DNA from: Mya arenaria
Taxonomy: Eukaryota; Mollusca; Bivalvia; Myida; Myidae
Direction of reading: 5' to 3'
DNA: 64,000 bases
Assembly (NCBI RefSeq): GCF_026914265.1
Contig: NC_069123.1
Coordinates: 51,778,949-51,842,948 of the forward strand
Positions 11,691 to 23,262 of the stretch are shown one piece after another (position 1 is the first letter of the stretch; the number at the start of each line of letters is the position of its first letter). The translations under genes and the position numbers were made by a program. The notes under the pieces were generated by a model. That model had not been told where the DNA came from, did not search any database, and worked only from the letters and a program-made list of their open reading frames with translations.

Positions 11691-12835
11691 TGTAAATTCA
11701 AGTCTAGTTATGTTTAGTGCTAATACAATAATCTGATTAATATCCTTATATAAATATAGCAATTATCAAACAGCTTATCAAATCAATGCTGTGTATACAT
11801 CTTTAAAGTTAAAGATGAATAACACTAGCTTATGTTTATTATTTACATTGTTTTATACATTGTGAGTTAAATCAGGGAGCTTTTTCAGGTTAACCATAGA
11901 CATTGTGATGAAATTGCTTTTCCCAACCGTATACGCTTTACTCAACGACTTTACATAGTTGTAATTGTGAGAGTGTAGAAGCGCGGATATATTATGTGTA
12001 TCAACCTTTGTTTTCATATCTAAACATTTTAATATGTTTTCCACTAATTTCCATCGCATTGTGTTCGTTCATTATGTTTAAATTCGTTCAGACCTAGGAC
12101 GAGGCGGTGTCTCATATTTTTGTTGACAGTTTTATTTATACCTAAAAATATATCGAGTTCACCAAAGAAATTTACAATAAATGTTTTGAATATTATATTA
12201 AGATTTCCTCTTTTTTTGTTAAACAAAGACCCTTCATGCCCCTACATCATCAACCTGCTTACAGAGTGTAATACATGTAGCTCTAAAAAGCAAAGCATTG
12301 CTAACATAGAACGCTGATTGACCTAAGGCCTAAAACAAAATACAAATCCTTTGTTTCCACTAGCTCGACCGACCCTTTTTTTTCCTCCCGGCCATGCACT
12401 TGTTCTTTGCGTTTTGATCGATATCTGGATCTGTTTAGTCATTTCCTAAATAAACGGATTTATTTGAAACAACATGTTAAACCATGTTTAGAACTTTCTT
12501 TTATAGTAAAATACACTGTTACAGGTCGGATTGGTACAGAATCTTGGATCTCAAAAAAATAAAATGAATTTAGGTACTTATCGTACCTTCATGGAGATGT
12601 GAGTGGAAACAAAGACCGTTTTTGCCTTATTCAGAATATTTGGAATTGAAACGAATATTTCGGCAAACCCTTATCAACGGAGCTTCATTGTATTTAAAAT
12701 TGGTGATATACTATACTAGTGTTTCATGCATAAGGCCTTCCCATAGTTCTACTATCCTGACTTTACTGTGCTACCATAGCAACCGGATTTTGACATAAAA
12801 TAGAACACCGAATAATATTTAAAAAAGGACGCACT
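11691..12835. other. AT-rich intergenic DNA, no gene seen
   Basis: Short open frames here (for example 11853-12059, 12120-12317) have no recognisable motifs or splice context. Confidence 0.35.
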
Positions 12836-12945
12836 TCGAGGGGCATTGACCGGCGTAACAAATTGACTGTGAACGGGCTTTGGCCACCGTAACTCATTGA
12901 CTATTCGCGGGCTTTGAACGGCGTAACAAAACATCAGTCCAGTGT
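12836..12945 (+). repeat. ~34-bp short tandem repeat, three degenerate units
   Basis: Three units share GGGC(A/T)TTG, a CGGCGTAAC/CCACCGTAAC word and a TTGACT word: 12840-12874, 12875-12908 and 12909-12943. They lie between AT-rich stretches. Confidence 0.6.
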
Positions 12946-13342
12946 ACAGTGTGGACATACCACGTGGTTTGTGACGTCACATTTAGTTATAACGTGAAGT
13001 AAAATACCGCTCGACTCAAAAAGGATTATCGCTGTAAGTGTGTTATTTTTATATCAATTTTTATAAAACCTAGCGGAGGATAAGCGGAAAAATGTACACT
13101 ACACTCGGTTACTAAGCGACATGTTGAGTAATTTATAGTTTTTTTTAAAAATCGTGGGCAATTGCTGAAAATGGACAAAATATTGTTTGTTATGACGAGA
13201 AGCAAATTACGTTTCTGGTCCAAAAAGTTGTTTATATATATATTCACCATGTTTGCCTTAAAACGGAAGTCGCGGAATGCATATTCTATCCTCAGGATAT
13301 ATACATACCTACAAATAAGGCATACAGTATATAGAAATATCA
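12946..13342. other. left flank of the large inverted-repeat unit
   Basis: Contains a TTATGACGAGAAGCAAATT word near 13189 that resembles the subterminal words inside the inverted repeat at 13357 and 13384 (CATGACGAAAAGCAAAAC, TATAACGAAAAGCAGTG). The unit's true boundary could therefore be further left. Confidence 0.35.
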
Positions 13343-14645
13343 AATGTTTGTATTTTGTCATGACGAAAAGCAAAACCTATTTGGTTATAACGAAAAGCAG
13401 TGTTTTTAGGAACATTGCCGACCTCTCTCCATCTTGCAATGAGCCCACTTTGAACCTGTTTTGAATTGAGCATCGGTTATGTTTTACAGCAATTAAAAGA
13501 CATATACATATATGAAAACTACATGTCACTGCTAAGTATGTCACTCAATTTATTGATCAGAAAACTTCATGATTCCAACAACGCGTTGCATGTTCTTCAT
13601 AAGCTTGTCTGGTATTTTTTTGACAAAAATGGAGATTATGTGTCGTCAGTAGGTTAGAAGTGCACCTACATGTAGTTCACATTAATTGTGTTTCAATTAA
13701 AACCCTTAAAATATTTGAATGTAAGTTAAACAAACGTTCATTGAAGTAAACGTTGCCATTTTGTCATTTTTCATTATCAAACTTGATTAAATGCATATTG
13801 ATAGACATATGTTAAAGTGGATACTTCAGTGATAAACCTTGATGTCGAACAACTGAAGCAAAACCATGTTTATCGGCACAATAAAGATGTCGAACAACTG
13901 AAGCAAAACCATGTTTATCGGCACAATAAAGAGGGTCAATGATTTAATCAAACAAAATGTTTTCTTTTTTCAGAATGATGCGTCCTCCCCTTGCCGTGGG
14001 GAAGCGCAGCAGGCGAGCAAAGAAAAAACAAGGGGGAGGACGTAATTTCGTTTCATGCAAACATTAAGTGAGAAAAATGTTTCATGGCAAACAAAATGGC
14101 GGATTTAGAATGCAAAGTACTGATTCAGGAACCAACTTTTGCCTGGTAAGTGGACGTTTTCTTAAAATTTTGAGTGTATGCGTCCAGTATGTGGCGAAAA
14201 ACATATTTTTCGATCGACATCTTAGTTAGGTATCATTACTTTAAAGATAAAAAGGTTATTGAAAAGATTGTGGCTTAGGAGGCAATGTTTACAAATAAAC
14301 GTGTTGATTTTATCCACAAGTTTTCGTATTTTCTCGGCAAATATGGCATATCGATGCATGTTGTAACTGTGCTTGCATGTATATATTCCTATTTTCAAAA
14401 CTTCATGGTTATTGCTCGACTGTACACGTTTCCTGGCCGATATTTTGTCCCTTAACCCCCATTTTGTGTATTGCAAGCACATTATCCACATTTTGGTGAA
14501 ATGTAAACAAACTTCTGCACAATTGTTTAGCCTTGAGAGGATACGTTTTTAGTTCTGAGAATCGCTAATGGTCACGAGTCTTTCAGTTTGGCATGTGATG
14601 TGTATAATTATTTGAAGTCAACGACTTTTTCATTTCAGGAACTTC
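13343..14645 (+). repeat. left long inverted-repeat arm
   Basis: Pairs with 23263-24403. It includes subterminal GACGAAAAGCA words, a 42-bp tandem duplication at 13845-13930, a GC-rich hairpin at 13979-14041 (arms CGTCCTCCCCTTG and CAAGGGGGAGGACG), the 50-nt exon at 14096-14145 and an intron-like stretch ending in TTTCAG at 14640. Confidence 0.85.
14096..14145 (+). CDS. 50-nt leader exon in left arm (MADLECKVLIQEPTFAW)
   Basis: Starts ACAAAATGG, a good start context, runs 16 codons plus TG, and ends at a GTAAGT donor. The next acceptor, 14640 TTTCAG, would give W then NFTMARFRRRTILTLYRK before nested sequence begins at ~14706. Its function is unknown. Confidence 0.5.
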
Positions 14646-14805
14646 ACCATGGCCCGATTTAGAAGGCGAACGATCCTCACGTTATACAGAAAATCACACA
14701 AGACCGCCCTTTTTTCATTCAATCAACGTGTTTGTTTTTCCCTTCGTCCATACTAGTTCGCCTTAGACTGGTTTTTCGTTCTACCTAACGATGGTCAATA
14801 TATAA

Positions 14806-15039
14806 ATGAAATTTTATGGAAAAACATAAAATCATTTATAAACTTGAACAATAACCTATTAGTTGTGTGTCACCTTTTTAACCGTTAGGGTATTTTCTTA
14901 GCATTGTTTATTATCTTTAACCAATCATTTGACTAGATTTTATCACGTGACACGCCTAAGCCAATGACATTGTTTCTTGGCCATTCTCAGATATTTTTCG
15001 GCGTGGGTGATTGCCTCGCCAAACTTATTAAATTTTTTA
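14806..15039 (-). repeat. DIRS terminal repeat copy (inverted)
   Basis: Reverse complement of the copies at 15304-15545 and 21957-22190; it shares CACGCCGAAAAATATCTGAG on the minus strand. Together with 21957-22190 it forms the inverted ends of the element. Confidence 0.85.
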
Positions 15040-15303
15040 TTACCTCCTCCTCCCCTCCTCCTCCTATGCGGTTTGATTATAGAATATTCTTATTTCATTT
15101 TATTTACATTTTTTCCTTTTCATGATTTCTATGTTTAACTTTTATTTCCTTTATGTAAAACCTACATTTGTATATATATTGGTTCTTAACACTTATGGGG
15201 CGGTTTTATCCACCCAGATATGATCTTTTGGAAAAACTACATGTATATATATAATAGTTTAGAACACTTTTATGGCATTTTGAATAAATGCCCTTTTTTC
15301 ATT

Positions 15304-15545
15304 CAATCAAAAATTTAATAAGTTTGGCGAGGCAATCACCCACGCCGAAAAATATCTGAGAATGGCCAAGAAACAATGTCATTGGCTTAGGCGTGTCACG
15401 TGATAAAATCTAGTCAAATGATTGGTTAAAGATAATAAACAATGCTAAGAAAATACCCTAACGGTTAAAAAGGTGACACACAACTAATAGGTTATTGCTC
15501 AAGTTTATAAATGATTTTATGTTTTTCCATAAAATTTCATTTATA
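15304..15545 (+). repeat. DIRS internal complementary copy of the terminal repeat
   Basis: Matches 21957-22190 at nearly every base (a single C/T difference seen near the TTATTG(C/T)TCAAG word) and continues into ~85 bp shared in inverse with 14720-14805. Confidence 0.85.
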
Positions 15546-16092
15546 TATTGACCATGGTTAGGTAGAACGAAAAACCAGTCTAAGGCGAACTAGTATGGAC
15601 GAAGGGAAAAACAAACACGTTGATTGAATGAAAAAAGGGCATTTATTCAAAATGCCATAAAAGTGTTCTAAACTATTATATATATACATGTAGTTTTTCC
15701 AAAAGATCATATCTGGGTGGATAAAACCGCCAACAGGAGAATCCTACGCCACCCAGAGAGACTAGACTGGGATTGGTTCAACCCAGTGTTCTTAAATTGG
15801 CTAAAGAGAGGGAAATCAACAGAGAATTAAAGTGAAAGATGGTTGAAACCGTAATACTGAAAAATAAAAATACAAAAATAATTACAACAGAACAGGTCGC
15901 CGCGGCCTTAAACCGTCGACTATAAATGTACGGAAGATGAACATGTAGAGCATAATAAATATATACAATGTGAACTGGCGTAAAAAACATGGCAAGACAT
16001 TGAGAAAAAACAAAAACAACAAACATCTACAGAATATACAGCAGAAATGTATATGGCGTACACAAAGCAAAAGGTAACACATACATGGTGAC

Positions 16093-16575
16093 CTGCAGCC
16101 TTAAACTGTCAGATCCATGCAGGGAACATATTAGGGGAACATCTGCAGCCTTCAACTGTCAGAATTTCCCTCATTGAGAAAACTCAAAAACAAATATTTA
16201 TAGAATATACAGAATAAATGCATAGTGGTAACGGTGTTCACAGAGCAAGAGATAACATATATATGGTGACCTGCAGCCTTAAACTGTCAGATCCATGCAG
16301 GGAACTTAAAAGGGGAACATCTGCAGCCTTAAACTGTCAGATAATTATCTACATAAGACATGTAATGGAAGGACTGCAGTCGTAAACTGTCAGACTCCAG
16401 CAGGAAATGAACATCTCGAGAACTGCAGCCGTAAACTGTCAGGTCGAGGCGTTAAACTGTCATAACACTGGGGGTGCACATAATGTATACAGGTAACTAG
16501 TTCTGCAGCCTTAAACTGTCAGAACAAGGCCTGCGAACGGAAAATAATAGACCTGCAGCCTTAAACTGTCAGATC
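16093..16575. repeat. array of CTGCAGCCTTAAACTGTCAG motifs in the DIRS element
   Basis: At least eight copies of a 20-bp motif lie near 16094, 16143, 16273, 16321, 16375, 16424, 16503 and 16552, with single-base variants and irregular spacers of roughly 30-110 bp. The array lies just beyond the recombinase ORF, on its 3' side. The even motif with uneven spacers suggests a bound or structured site rather than a simple satellite. Confidence 0.85.
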
Positions 16576-16605
16576 GGTGCAAGAAGTACTGGAATGAATG
16601 GGTGT

Positions 16606-17589
16606 TTAAGGAAGAGAAGGTGGAGAATTCAAAGTATATGTTGGCTGAATGGATACCGATTCCTGGCTACTGGAGGCCAAGGGAAGGGTGGGAGTGCGGA
16701 TGTACTTCTTATAAGCGGAGGATTTCCAACGGCCTAACTTTTGGATGTCACAGGCAGACATGTGATTATTGGAAGCAAGAGTAGCTCCACCAATGCGAAA
16801 AGAATGTGCTGTGTACGTTTGGGGATCTAAATGGCAAGCTAGCACGCATGCTCGGAGTATCGATCGAAAATAAGTGGTGGTGATTGGTAGGCCGGTGCGG
16901 AGCACAAAAAGGGGGCCAGAAGTGTGGGATGTAAGCGATAAATAGCGCAAAAGAGAGTGGACGGGACATAAATGGCGGGTGGGTTGACGGGAAAAAGGGA
17001 CAGCAGAAGGCCGTCCTTGGGAATGTTTATATTGTTTCAGAATTATAGAAAACGAGGAAACCATAGAGTTGCAGCATTGAAATGAAACATCCTCACGTTT
17101 GACTAGGTTTTGGGAGCTTTTTGGGGAATATGCGATTTCTCCAACACGAAAGAGTCCGAAAAAGGCCAGGAGGAACATTGCACGCAAGAGGGTACGCGTA
17201 AAATGATCCGATACTACATGTTTTAGGACAGTTAACAGGGCGCTGAGCTGTGCTAGAGAGAAAGGTTGTCTAATGTCTGAACATTTATTACGACGTAGAC
17301 TGTGCAGTAATTTCTTGATGAGGAATGAGTCAGCGGGAACAGCCATATTGTGAAGTTTGTGGACGTAGCTTATGGCGGAAATGTAAGAAGTTATGGTGGA
17401 GGCTTGTAGACCGCGGCTGTTACAAACAGCAATGAATTGAGCAAGGCGTTCAGCGGAAACCGGAAGTAACGGTGTCTGTGCATAAAATGTATGGTGGAAG
17501 ACGTGGTAGTGCTTAAGAGCATTCTGATAGCTGGATTTTGTGGAAGGTGCCAGGGAAGATTCAAGAAGGGTGTACACCGCTTGGTTCAA
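16606..17589 (-). pseudogene. DIRS tyrosine recombinase region (fossil)
   Basis: About 327 codons with the phage-integrase fold signature: LFRVGEI around the first catalytic arginine, AHSFRIGGAT (H-x-x-R), LGRWKSSA and the C-terminal tyrosine in YKKYIR. It follows the RT region immediately on the same strand. In this class the recombinase replaces the integrase and inserts a circular DNA intermediate. Confidence 0.88.
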
Positions 17590-19118
17590 TGGAGCAAGTG
17601 ACCTGGAACTGTGGTGGGGTGCTTGTCCATGTGTGGAGCCAGCATGTGGAATTTCTCGATCTGCAAACGAGAAAGAAGATCAGGTAAATGATTGTGTTTG
17701 CCCGCTATATGTTCCGATCGGAGAAGAATATTGAATTTCATGCTGGCCAAGACCAAACGACGGACGAGTGACATAACTGGAGCAGCTTTGCATGTTTGTT
17801 TATTAATGATGTGAACAACAGCTGCATTATCAGTATGAAGGGTAATGCATTTGTTGATGAGCTGTGGGCCCCAGATTTCAAGGGATAAAACTATGGGCAG
17901 TAGTTCCTTGAAAGTAATGTCGTTGGGCTGCCAAAGAGAAGGCCAAGTGCCGTAAAACCAATGAGAATTGAAAATAGCGCCGTAACCAAGGGATCCGGAT
18001 GCATCAGTATGCAAATGTAGGGAAACAGATGAAACCCATCGTTGATGTAGGAGCAAATTGCGGCCGTTGAAATGATCAACGAATAAATGCCAAGCGTGGA
18101 GATCTTTTCGGCTCTCCCGGGATAGAGTGATCCGGTGGTGTGCTTTGGAGACATTTCTGGTGAGATCGGTCAAACGGCGTAAGAAACAACGACCTGGTAG
18201 AACAACCTGGCAACAGAAATTTAGCAAGCCGAGCAAAGACTGTAGGTCTCTCAAAGTGATTTTTCGGGATTTAGAAGCAGAGGCAAGAAGAGAACGTAGC
18301 TTAATCAATTTGTCCTGAGGCAATCGAGCTTCCATAAGCAAAGAGTCTAGTTCTAAACCCATGAAAGTAATAATAGGGGTGGCATTTTCAGTTTTTTCGT
18401 GTTTTATTGGAACCCCTATAAGGGCACAAAATTGTAAGAAATTGTCTAAATCAGTCTGGCATGTGGAAGAGTTGGATGGGCCCATTATCAAGAAATCATC
18501 AAGAATATGAACCATATGATGAATATGAAGGACATTATTGGCAATGTGGTGAAGAGCAGAACTGAAACGTTCGAAAATGGCACAAGAAGATGAAGAACCC
18601 ATTGGTAGGCAAGTATCGAAGTAGTAATTGTCATCAAATTTGAAACCAAGAAGGTGGTGATCAGAGTTATGATTAGGGATGAGGCGGAAAGCGGAATCAA
18701 TGTCCGTCTTACTGAAAAGTGTACCTTGACCGAGTTCTAGTAGGTGTGCGACAGCATCATCGAAGGAACTGTAGTTGACCGTAGACAAATCCTCGTCAAT
18801 AAAGTCGTTAACAGAACTGCCCTTCGGGTAGCTAAGGTGATGAATCATCCTAAATTGACCTGCGGCTTTTTTAGGAACCAAACCAATGGGGCTAATGCGT
18901 AAATTCTTAAAAGGAGGGAAAGGAAAAGGTCCACGAACACGACCGGTATCTAATTCCTTCTGTATTTTCATGCGGACCTTGTCAGGATGGTCAAAGCAGG
19001 ATTTGAGGTTGGATGAAGACGTGGCGAGGCGAGGGCCGTGGTAACCCAGTTTAAAACCATGTAGGAAACCTTGGATCAAGTAATCTGCAAAAGGATAACC
19101 CAACAGGAATGGAGCCAA
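17586..19118 (-). pseudogene. DIRS reverse transcriptase plus RNase H region (fossil)
   Basis: About 510 codons. RT motifs are SKTDIDSAFRLIP, CLPMGSSSSCAIFERF and the active-site HILDDFLIMG; RNase H follows with LHTDASGSLGYGA, KELLPIVLSLE and LHTDNAAVV. Motif wording is that of DIRS/Ngaro-type RTs. No Dam-type methyltransferase, present in some DIRS members, was recognised. Confidence 0.88.
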
Positions 19119-19162
19119 GATATGTATATTGATAGGGGTGACAGGGGAGCTAAGTTGTTTTT

Positions 19163-20388
19163 CTATTGGGGGGGGGGGAGGGGTTTGGTTGCCAGAGCTT
19201 TGTCGGCCTCGTCTTTGCTGGAGAATTTGCAGTTGAACGCTGTATGCTGGCCTTTACAGAAACCGCAGATGTGGGGGAAGTTGCAGTGGGAGTTGCGACA
19301 TTGAGAATGCTTGTTGTAGTTCCAACAGATGTTGGATTGGAAAGGTCGTGAGTGGGTTTGGGGGCTAGATCGAAAGGATCGGAGAGGTTGACGGGGGGCT
19401 CGAAAGGACTGGGGAGTAGGCTGTTGAAAGGAAGTGCAGGCCATTAACCAGAACTCCGTGTGGAGTCGATCCCACGGAAGGAGGACAGATTGTCGAAGCA
19501 TTCGAAACTGAGAATCATAATTCAAGAAAGCCAGACCTGGGCGTCGGGATGCGATGTCACGCACGATTTCAGCATACCTCATAAGCTGGGCAGTTTCAAA
19601 TGGAAATTTAGCCGTGTAAATGGCAGTGAAACGGATGAAAGCAGTTGTCCAAGTGTCAATAGAAGTTATTTTTCGTGAGCGTGAGGTCGGTTGGAAGGAG
19701 ATGTTGGAGTTGTTGTCTAACTGTAAAGTATATTGAGGAGTGGCTGGAGAAGTGGTGGAAGGCAAAAGAGATGCGAAATCAACGAAACGGTTAGTCCAAA
19801 TGTCTTTACGGGTTGATTTGGGGATTTGATTAATGATAGGAATACTTATTGGCTCTGTGAAGTGAACACCGTTACCTGGCAACAAATCGCTGAATGGGCC
19901 TGAAGAAAGTGTGGCATGTCCTGGGCGTTATCGTCACTGTCTGAATCCGATGAAATGTTCATATGGTTGTGAAGGCCCTGGTGTGGCACTGAAAATTGTC
20001 CTGGCGCGGCGAAGGTGTCCAGCAGGGATCCCTGTGGAGCACCAGCGGTCTGATGATGGGGTTGTTGGAACGGAAGTTCCGCGTCGCAGTCCCCTGGAGG
20101 AGAAGAAGTCATAACTGGTAGGTCCAGCGGATCGTCAACAGTGCCCAATTGGGGGGTGAGTGGGAGGTTAGGTCCCTTAGCGACCGACCTCTGGAGAGGC
20201 GGAGTTTGAACAGCAGTTCTTTTCCTGGACTTCCCCTGTTTAGCTTGTTTGGGATGGTCAGATGAGCCCAAGAGAGGCGAAGCCACCAGCGGTGCAGTGT
20301 CCTGGACCCCTTGTGGTCGGGTCGCTGTGGCGCAGCATGCACAGGCAGGCGTGGAATTGGCCCGTTTACGTTTCTTCGTTGGCTTCAT
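19163..20388 (-). pseudogene. DIRS gag-like region (fossil)
   Basis: The N-terminal part is rich in lysine, proline and serine. The C-terminal part has a run of aromatic residues and a Cys/His cluster (CRNSHCNFPHICGFCKGQH) resembling the zinc-knuckle end of DIRS gag proteins. It lies directly upstream of the RT region on the same strand. Confidence 0.7.
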
Positions 20389-20570
20389 CTGAAAAATACG
20401 CCCTAAAAGATGTAAAAAATTGAACCAAACAATGACGGCTGACCAATGAAATTAGAAATATGACAGCCGAGTGAAGGAATGATAAGATTACTAACAAATT
20501 TATGTTTAACAGTTATCTAATCATCAAAGATACTGTTGTTATATATGTCAAAGGTGCATAACAGACACAG

Positions 20571-20935
20571 TCGCACGTAAACTAAGCCATATGCGAACGT
20601 AAGCATGTCATGGAAGCAAAATGAGTGTATAACGCATCGCATGAAAACTAAGCCATATGCGAGCATAAGGAACATTGGATAGCTGGCATGGATATAAACC
20701 ATAACAATCCAAAGAAAGGGGGTAACGCGTCGCATGAAAACTAAGCCATATGCGAGCAAAAAGTTGGAGGGGGGGGGGCGGTTAGAGCAACACATGAAAA
20801 CTAAACCATATGTGAGTCAACCATACAGAAGGGATCATAGTAATGAAGGCACGTAAACTAACCATGTGCGTGCAATACGAGCAAATATACAGATAAGTAT
20901 AAAAATATGCATGAAAACTAAGCCATATGCATATA
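20571..20935. repeat. array of short dyad motifs between SGNH and gag regions of the DIRS element
   Basis: Six copies near 20571, 20636, 20730, 20790, 20849 and 20908 share the core AAACTAAGCCATATG. Arms CGCAT and ATGCG make most copies short inverted repeats with a ~14-base loop. Spacers vary from about 60 to 95 bp. It mirrors the different motif array on the far side of the coding region. Confidence 0.8.
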
Positions 20936-21238
20936 TGTAAAGAAATGGTTTGTGATGATGTGAAGATGTAATGGTAGACAGCACGACAACTGGGCTGCAG
21001 TTGGTAAGAATAAAGTGCACGTAACCATTGGAAAAGTGAGGTAAGCAATGCACCAATTGCAACAACGTAAACAAAGAAAAAGGAACAAACAAGCAGATAC
21101 GTATCTGGTATATCAATGAGTGATGGACTTTCGCAGGGCAGCGACCACAGCAGCTCTGATATTGCTAACAAAACGAAGCTGACCGTCATGAGACAGATGA
21201 CAGCCATCCGGGGCAAAATTCCGGTGTTTGCATTCGGG

Positions 21239-21745
21239 TCACCAGAAACCCTTTAAACGCCATAAATAGGAACGGCGATGTTTGGTGTGGTTGAGCCTGT
21301 CCATCAGCAGTATGTTAAGGTCGTCAACTCTCGCATTGAACCAATGTATGTCAACTGGAAATCTGGTATGCACAAGACATGGTTGTCTGTGAAGCGTCTG
21401 CAGAACGATCACTTTTGGGATACGGTGAACAAACAATAACGTGTCCACTAAGTCGGTAATGTTCGCTGCAACACTCAGTGGAGTCACATCGTTGGAATAC
21501 ACGTCGTTTGTTCCGATGACAAGAACGAGAATATCCGGTTCGAAATCCGAAACTGTGTCCAAATGATGACGTAACGTGGACACAGTAGCGCCGGGAAAGC
21601 CTGTATATTGAATCAGTGGAGAACCCTGTAAGCTCAAGTGAAACTGCAACGTGCTCGACTGACGAATGAAATCCCGAAGACGTTTGACGTAGGAATGTCC
21701 CAAGATTTGTATCTTACAATTTTCTGAGATGGGCGCCGCCATCAT
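21239..21745 (-). pseudogene. SGNH-hydrolase-like ORF of the DIRS element (fossil)
   Basis: About 168 codons. The N-terminus has ILGHSYVKRL, the first block with the nucleophile serine in a GxS context; the middle has VLVIGTNDVYSND, the GxND block; and PVDIHWFN lies near the end. Similar esterase-like ORFs are known as accessory genes in some tyrosine-recombinase and LINE retroelements. It is the most upstream ORF of the element. Its role is unknown. Confidence 0.7.
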
Positions 21746-21956
21746 GCATCACGTCCAATCACAAAGGAACCACGAGAGCGTGCGAGAGCGCCGCTGTGCG
21801 AGAGAAATTGTTGTACAATGGCCACTTTGCACCCGAAATAACACCTGTTTTAAGGTCGCCGCCCCGTTATAATACGTCCATATAACCAATAAAGTACTAA
21901 GGTAATGAAAGTCACAAAGGAATAACCTTGAATTCCTGGAATCACTGTACAAAGAA

Positions 21957-22190
21957 TCAAAAATTTAATAAGTTTGGCGAGGCAATCACCCACGCCGAAA
22001 AATATCTGAGAATGGCCAAGAAACAATGTCATTGGCTTAGGCGTGTCACGTGATAAAATCTAGTCAAATGATTGGTTAAAGATAATAAACAATGCTAAGA
22101 AAATACCCTAACGGTTAAAAAGGTGACACACAACTAATAGGTTATTGTTCAAGTTTATAAATGATTTTATGTTTTTCCATAAAATTTCAT
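21957..22190 (+). repeat. DIRS terminal repeat copy
   Basis: Direct copy of 15304-15545 and inverse of 14806-15039. Its right edge at ~22190 marks the junction with host-unit sequence beginning GCGCGTTTAACGCGCC. Confidence 0.85.
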
Positions 22191-22199
22191 ATATATGCG

Positions 22200-22560
22200 C
22201 GTTTAACGCGCCTGATAAAATATGGAAAGTATTCAATGAAGTCAATTGTCTACAAGATATTTGAAGACACATTAAAATGATATGATTCGGAAAACACCTC
22301 CGCCATGCATTATTCTGAGGAGACGAAAGATTTCTATCGGACTAGTTTGTCATGTTCATTCCCTGCTGTGCATCCCTTGTTTATTGCACTGGCTCACAGA
22401 AGGGGACAATTTCCTGTGTATTTGTTTATCGACACAGGGGCATTTAGAGCTGACACTTTTAGCGTAGATAGTCTCATTGTCTCACTAATACATAATTAAT
22501 TCTTGTATAATTTGTATATCCAATGTTTATTAATTTGACCGATGGGATATAAATAATAAA
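22200..22560 (+). other. unrecognised short open frame beside the DIRS junction
   Basis: A frame at 22305-22499 reads MHYSEETKDFYRTSLSCSFP and then PVYLFIDTGAFRADTF. I do not recognise it. It lies in the interior of the inverted-repeat unit and could be a fragment of a gene that unit carried. Confidence 0.25.
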
Positions 22561-22737
22561 CAAATAAGAGTAATACGTGTTTTAATAGTTATATAACTGA
22601 TATATTTCAATCCACTTTAAATACATGGTCACCATTGTAATATCCAAATTGTGAAGCATCATGGTTAAATCATATTAATGGGCTTTTATATACATGTATA
22701 AAATATAACATTACTCTTATTCTTATTCTAAAGCATT

Positions 22738-22738
<1 letters not shown>

Positions 22739-22779
<41 letters not shown>
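22739..22779 (+). repeat. (AAT)n microsatellite
   Basis: About 13 perfect AAT triplets, in the interior of the inverted-repeat unit. Confidence 0.95.
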
Positions 22780-22871
22780 GTTGTATTATAATTAGAAAAA
22801 GTAAAAAAAAAAACACACAATAAAACTATAAGACAAGATCATTTGTTAATTCCTATAATAAAACATCTAGG

Positions 22872-23262
22872 TCACTCAGATCTGATAACTGATAGACAGC
22901 AGACAGCAATACAGATAAAGATCAAAACACTGAAGTTGTTTACTATACACGGATGGGGGAGCTCACTTATAGATGGCTTAAACAAGGCCTTTAAACGCTC
23001 TATTGTGGCACTAAGGTTTTCCAATGTGTCAGTTTCTTGAGCATTTTCTGGCGAAGCAGCTTGTAGTCCTATGTCTTCATCTAATTCGTCGCTTTCAGCA
23101 TTTATTTTAATTGTCACATACCCGTGAACCCCTGTACTGACTGAATTTCCATTATTTCGCTCTCCGCGACTCACTGCACTTTTTCTCACATTCACGTGAA
23201 ATTAATTTTTCATGCTTCTGTTCACGTGGTATTTCGATGGATACACTTTTCTGGGCTCAAGT
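22872..23262 (-). CDS. candidate inward exon of the inverted-repeat unit, unknown protein
   Basis: On the minus strand an acceptor (TTTCAG at the arm's inner edge) opens a segment starting GAACGAACTTGAGCCC. Spliced to the 50-nt leader it reads W, NELEPRKVYPSKYHVNRSMKN, then a stop. A later frame (23195-22872) gives an acidic stretch (AESDELDEDIGLQAASPEN) and a helix with LSATIERLKALF. I do not recognise the protein. The early stop means either decay or translation from the internal methionine at 23195. Confidence 0.3.

Larger units (their letters stand above)
14706..22195 (-). mobile_element. DIRS-type tyrosine-recombinase retroelement (fossil), nested in the inverted-repeat unit
   Basis: On the minus strand the order is SGNH-hydrolase ORF, gag-like region, RT plus RNase H, then tyrosine recombinase. 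A ~235-bp segment occurs near both ends in opposite orientation (14806-15039 and 21957-22190), with a further internal copy at 15304-15545. Inverted ends plus an internal complementary copy are the hallmark of DIRS elements, unlike the split direct repeats of Ngaro/PAT. A shorter block (15200-15303) is also repeated inverted at 15620-15733. The terminal copies are nearly identical, so the insertion is young. It looks largely whole, with perhaps one or two breaks. No target duplication is expected for this class. Confidence 0.8.

Noticed and set aside
16093-16575. CRISPR-like repeat and spacer look
   Set aside because: Irregular spacers and a eukaryotic retroelement context. A motif array within a DIRS element explains it better.
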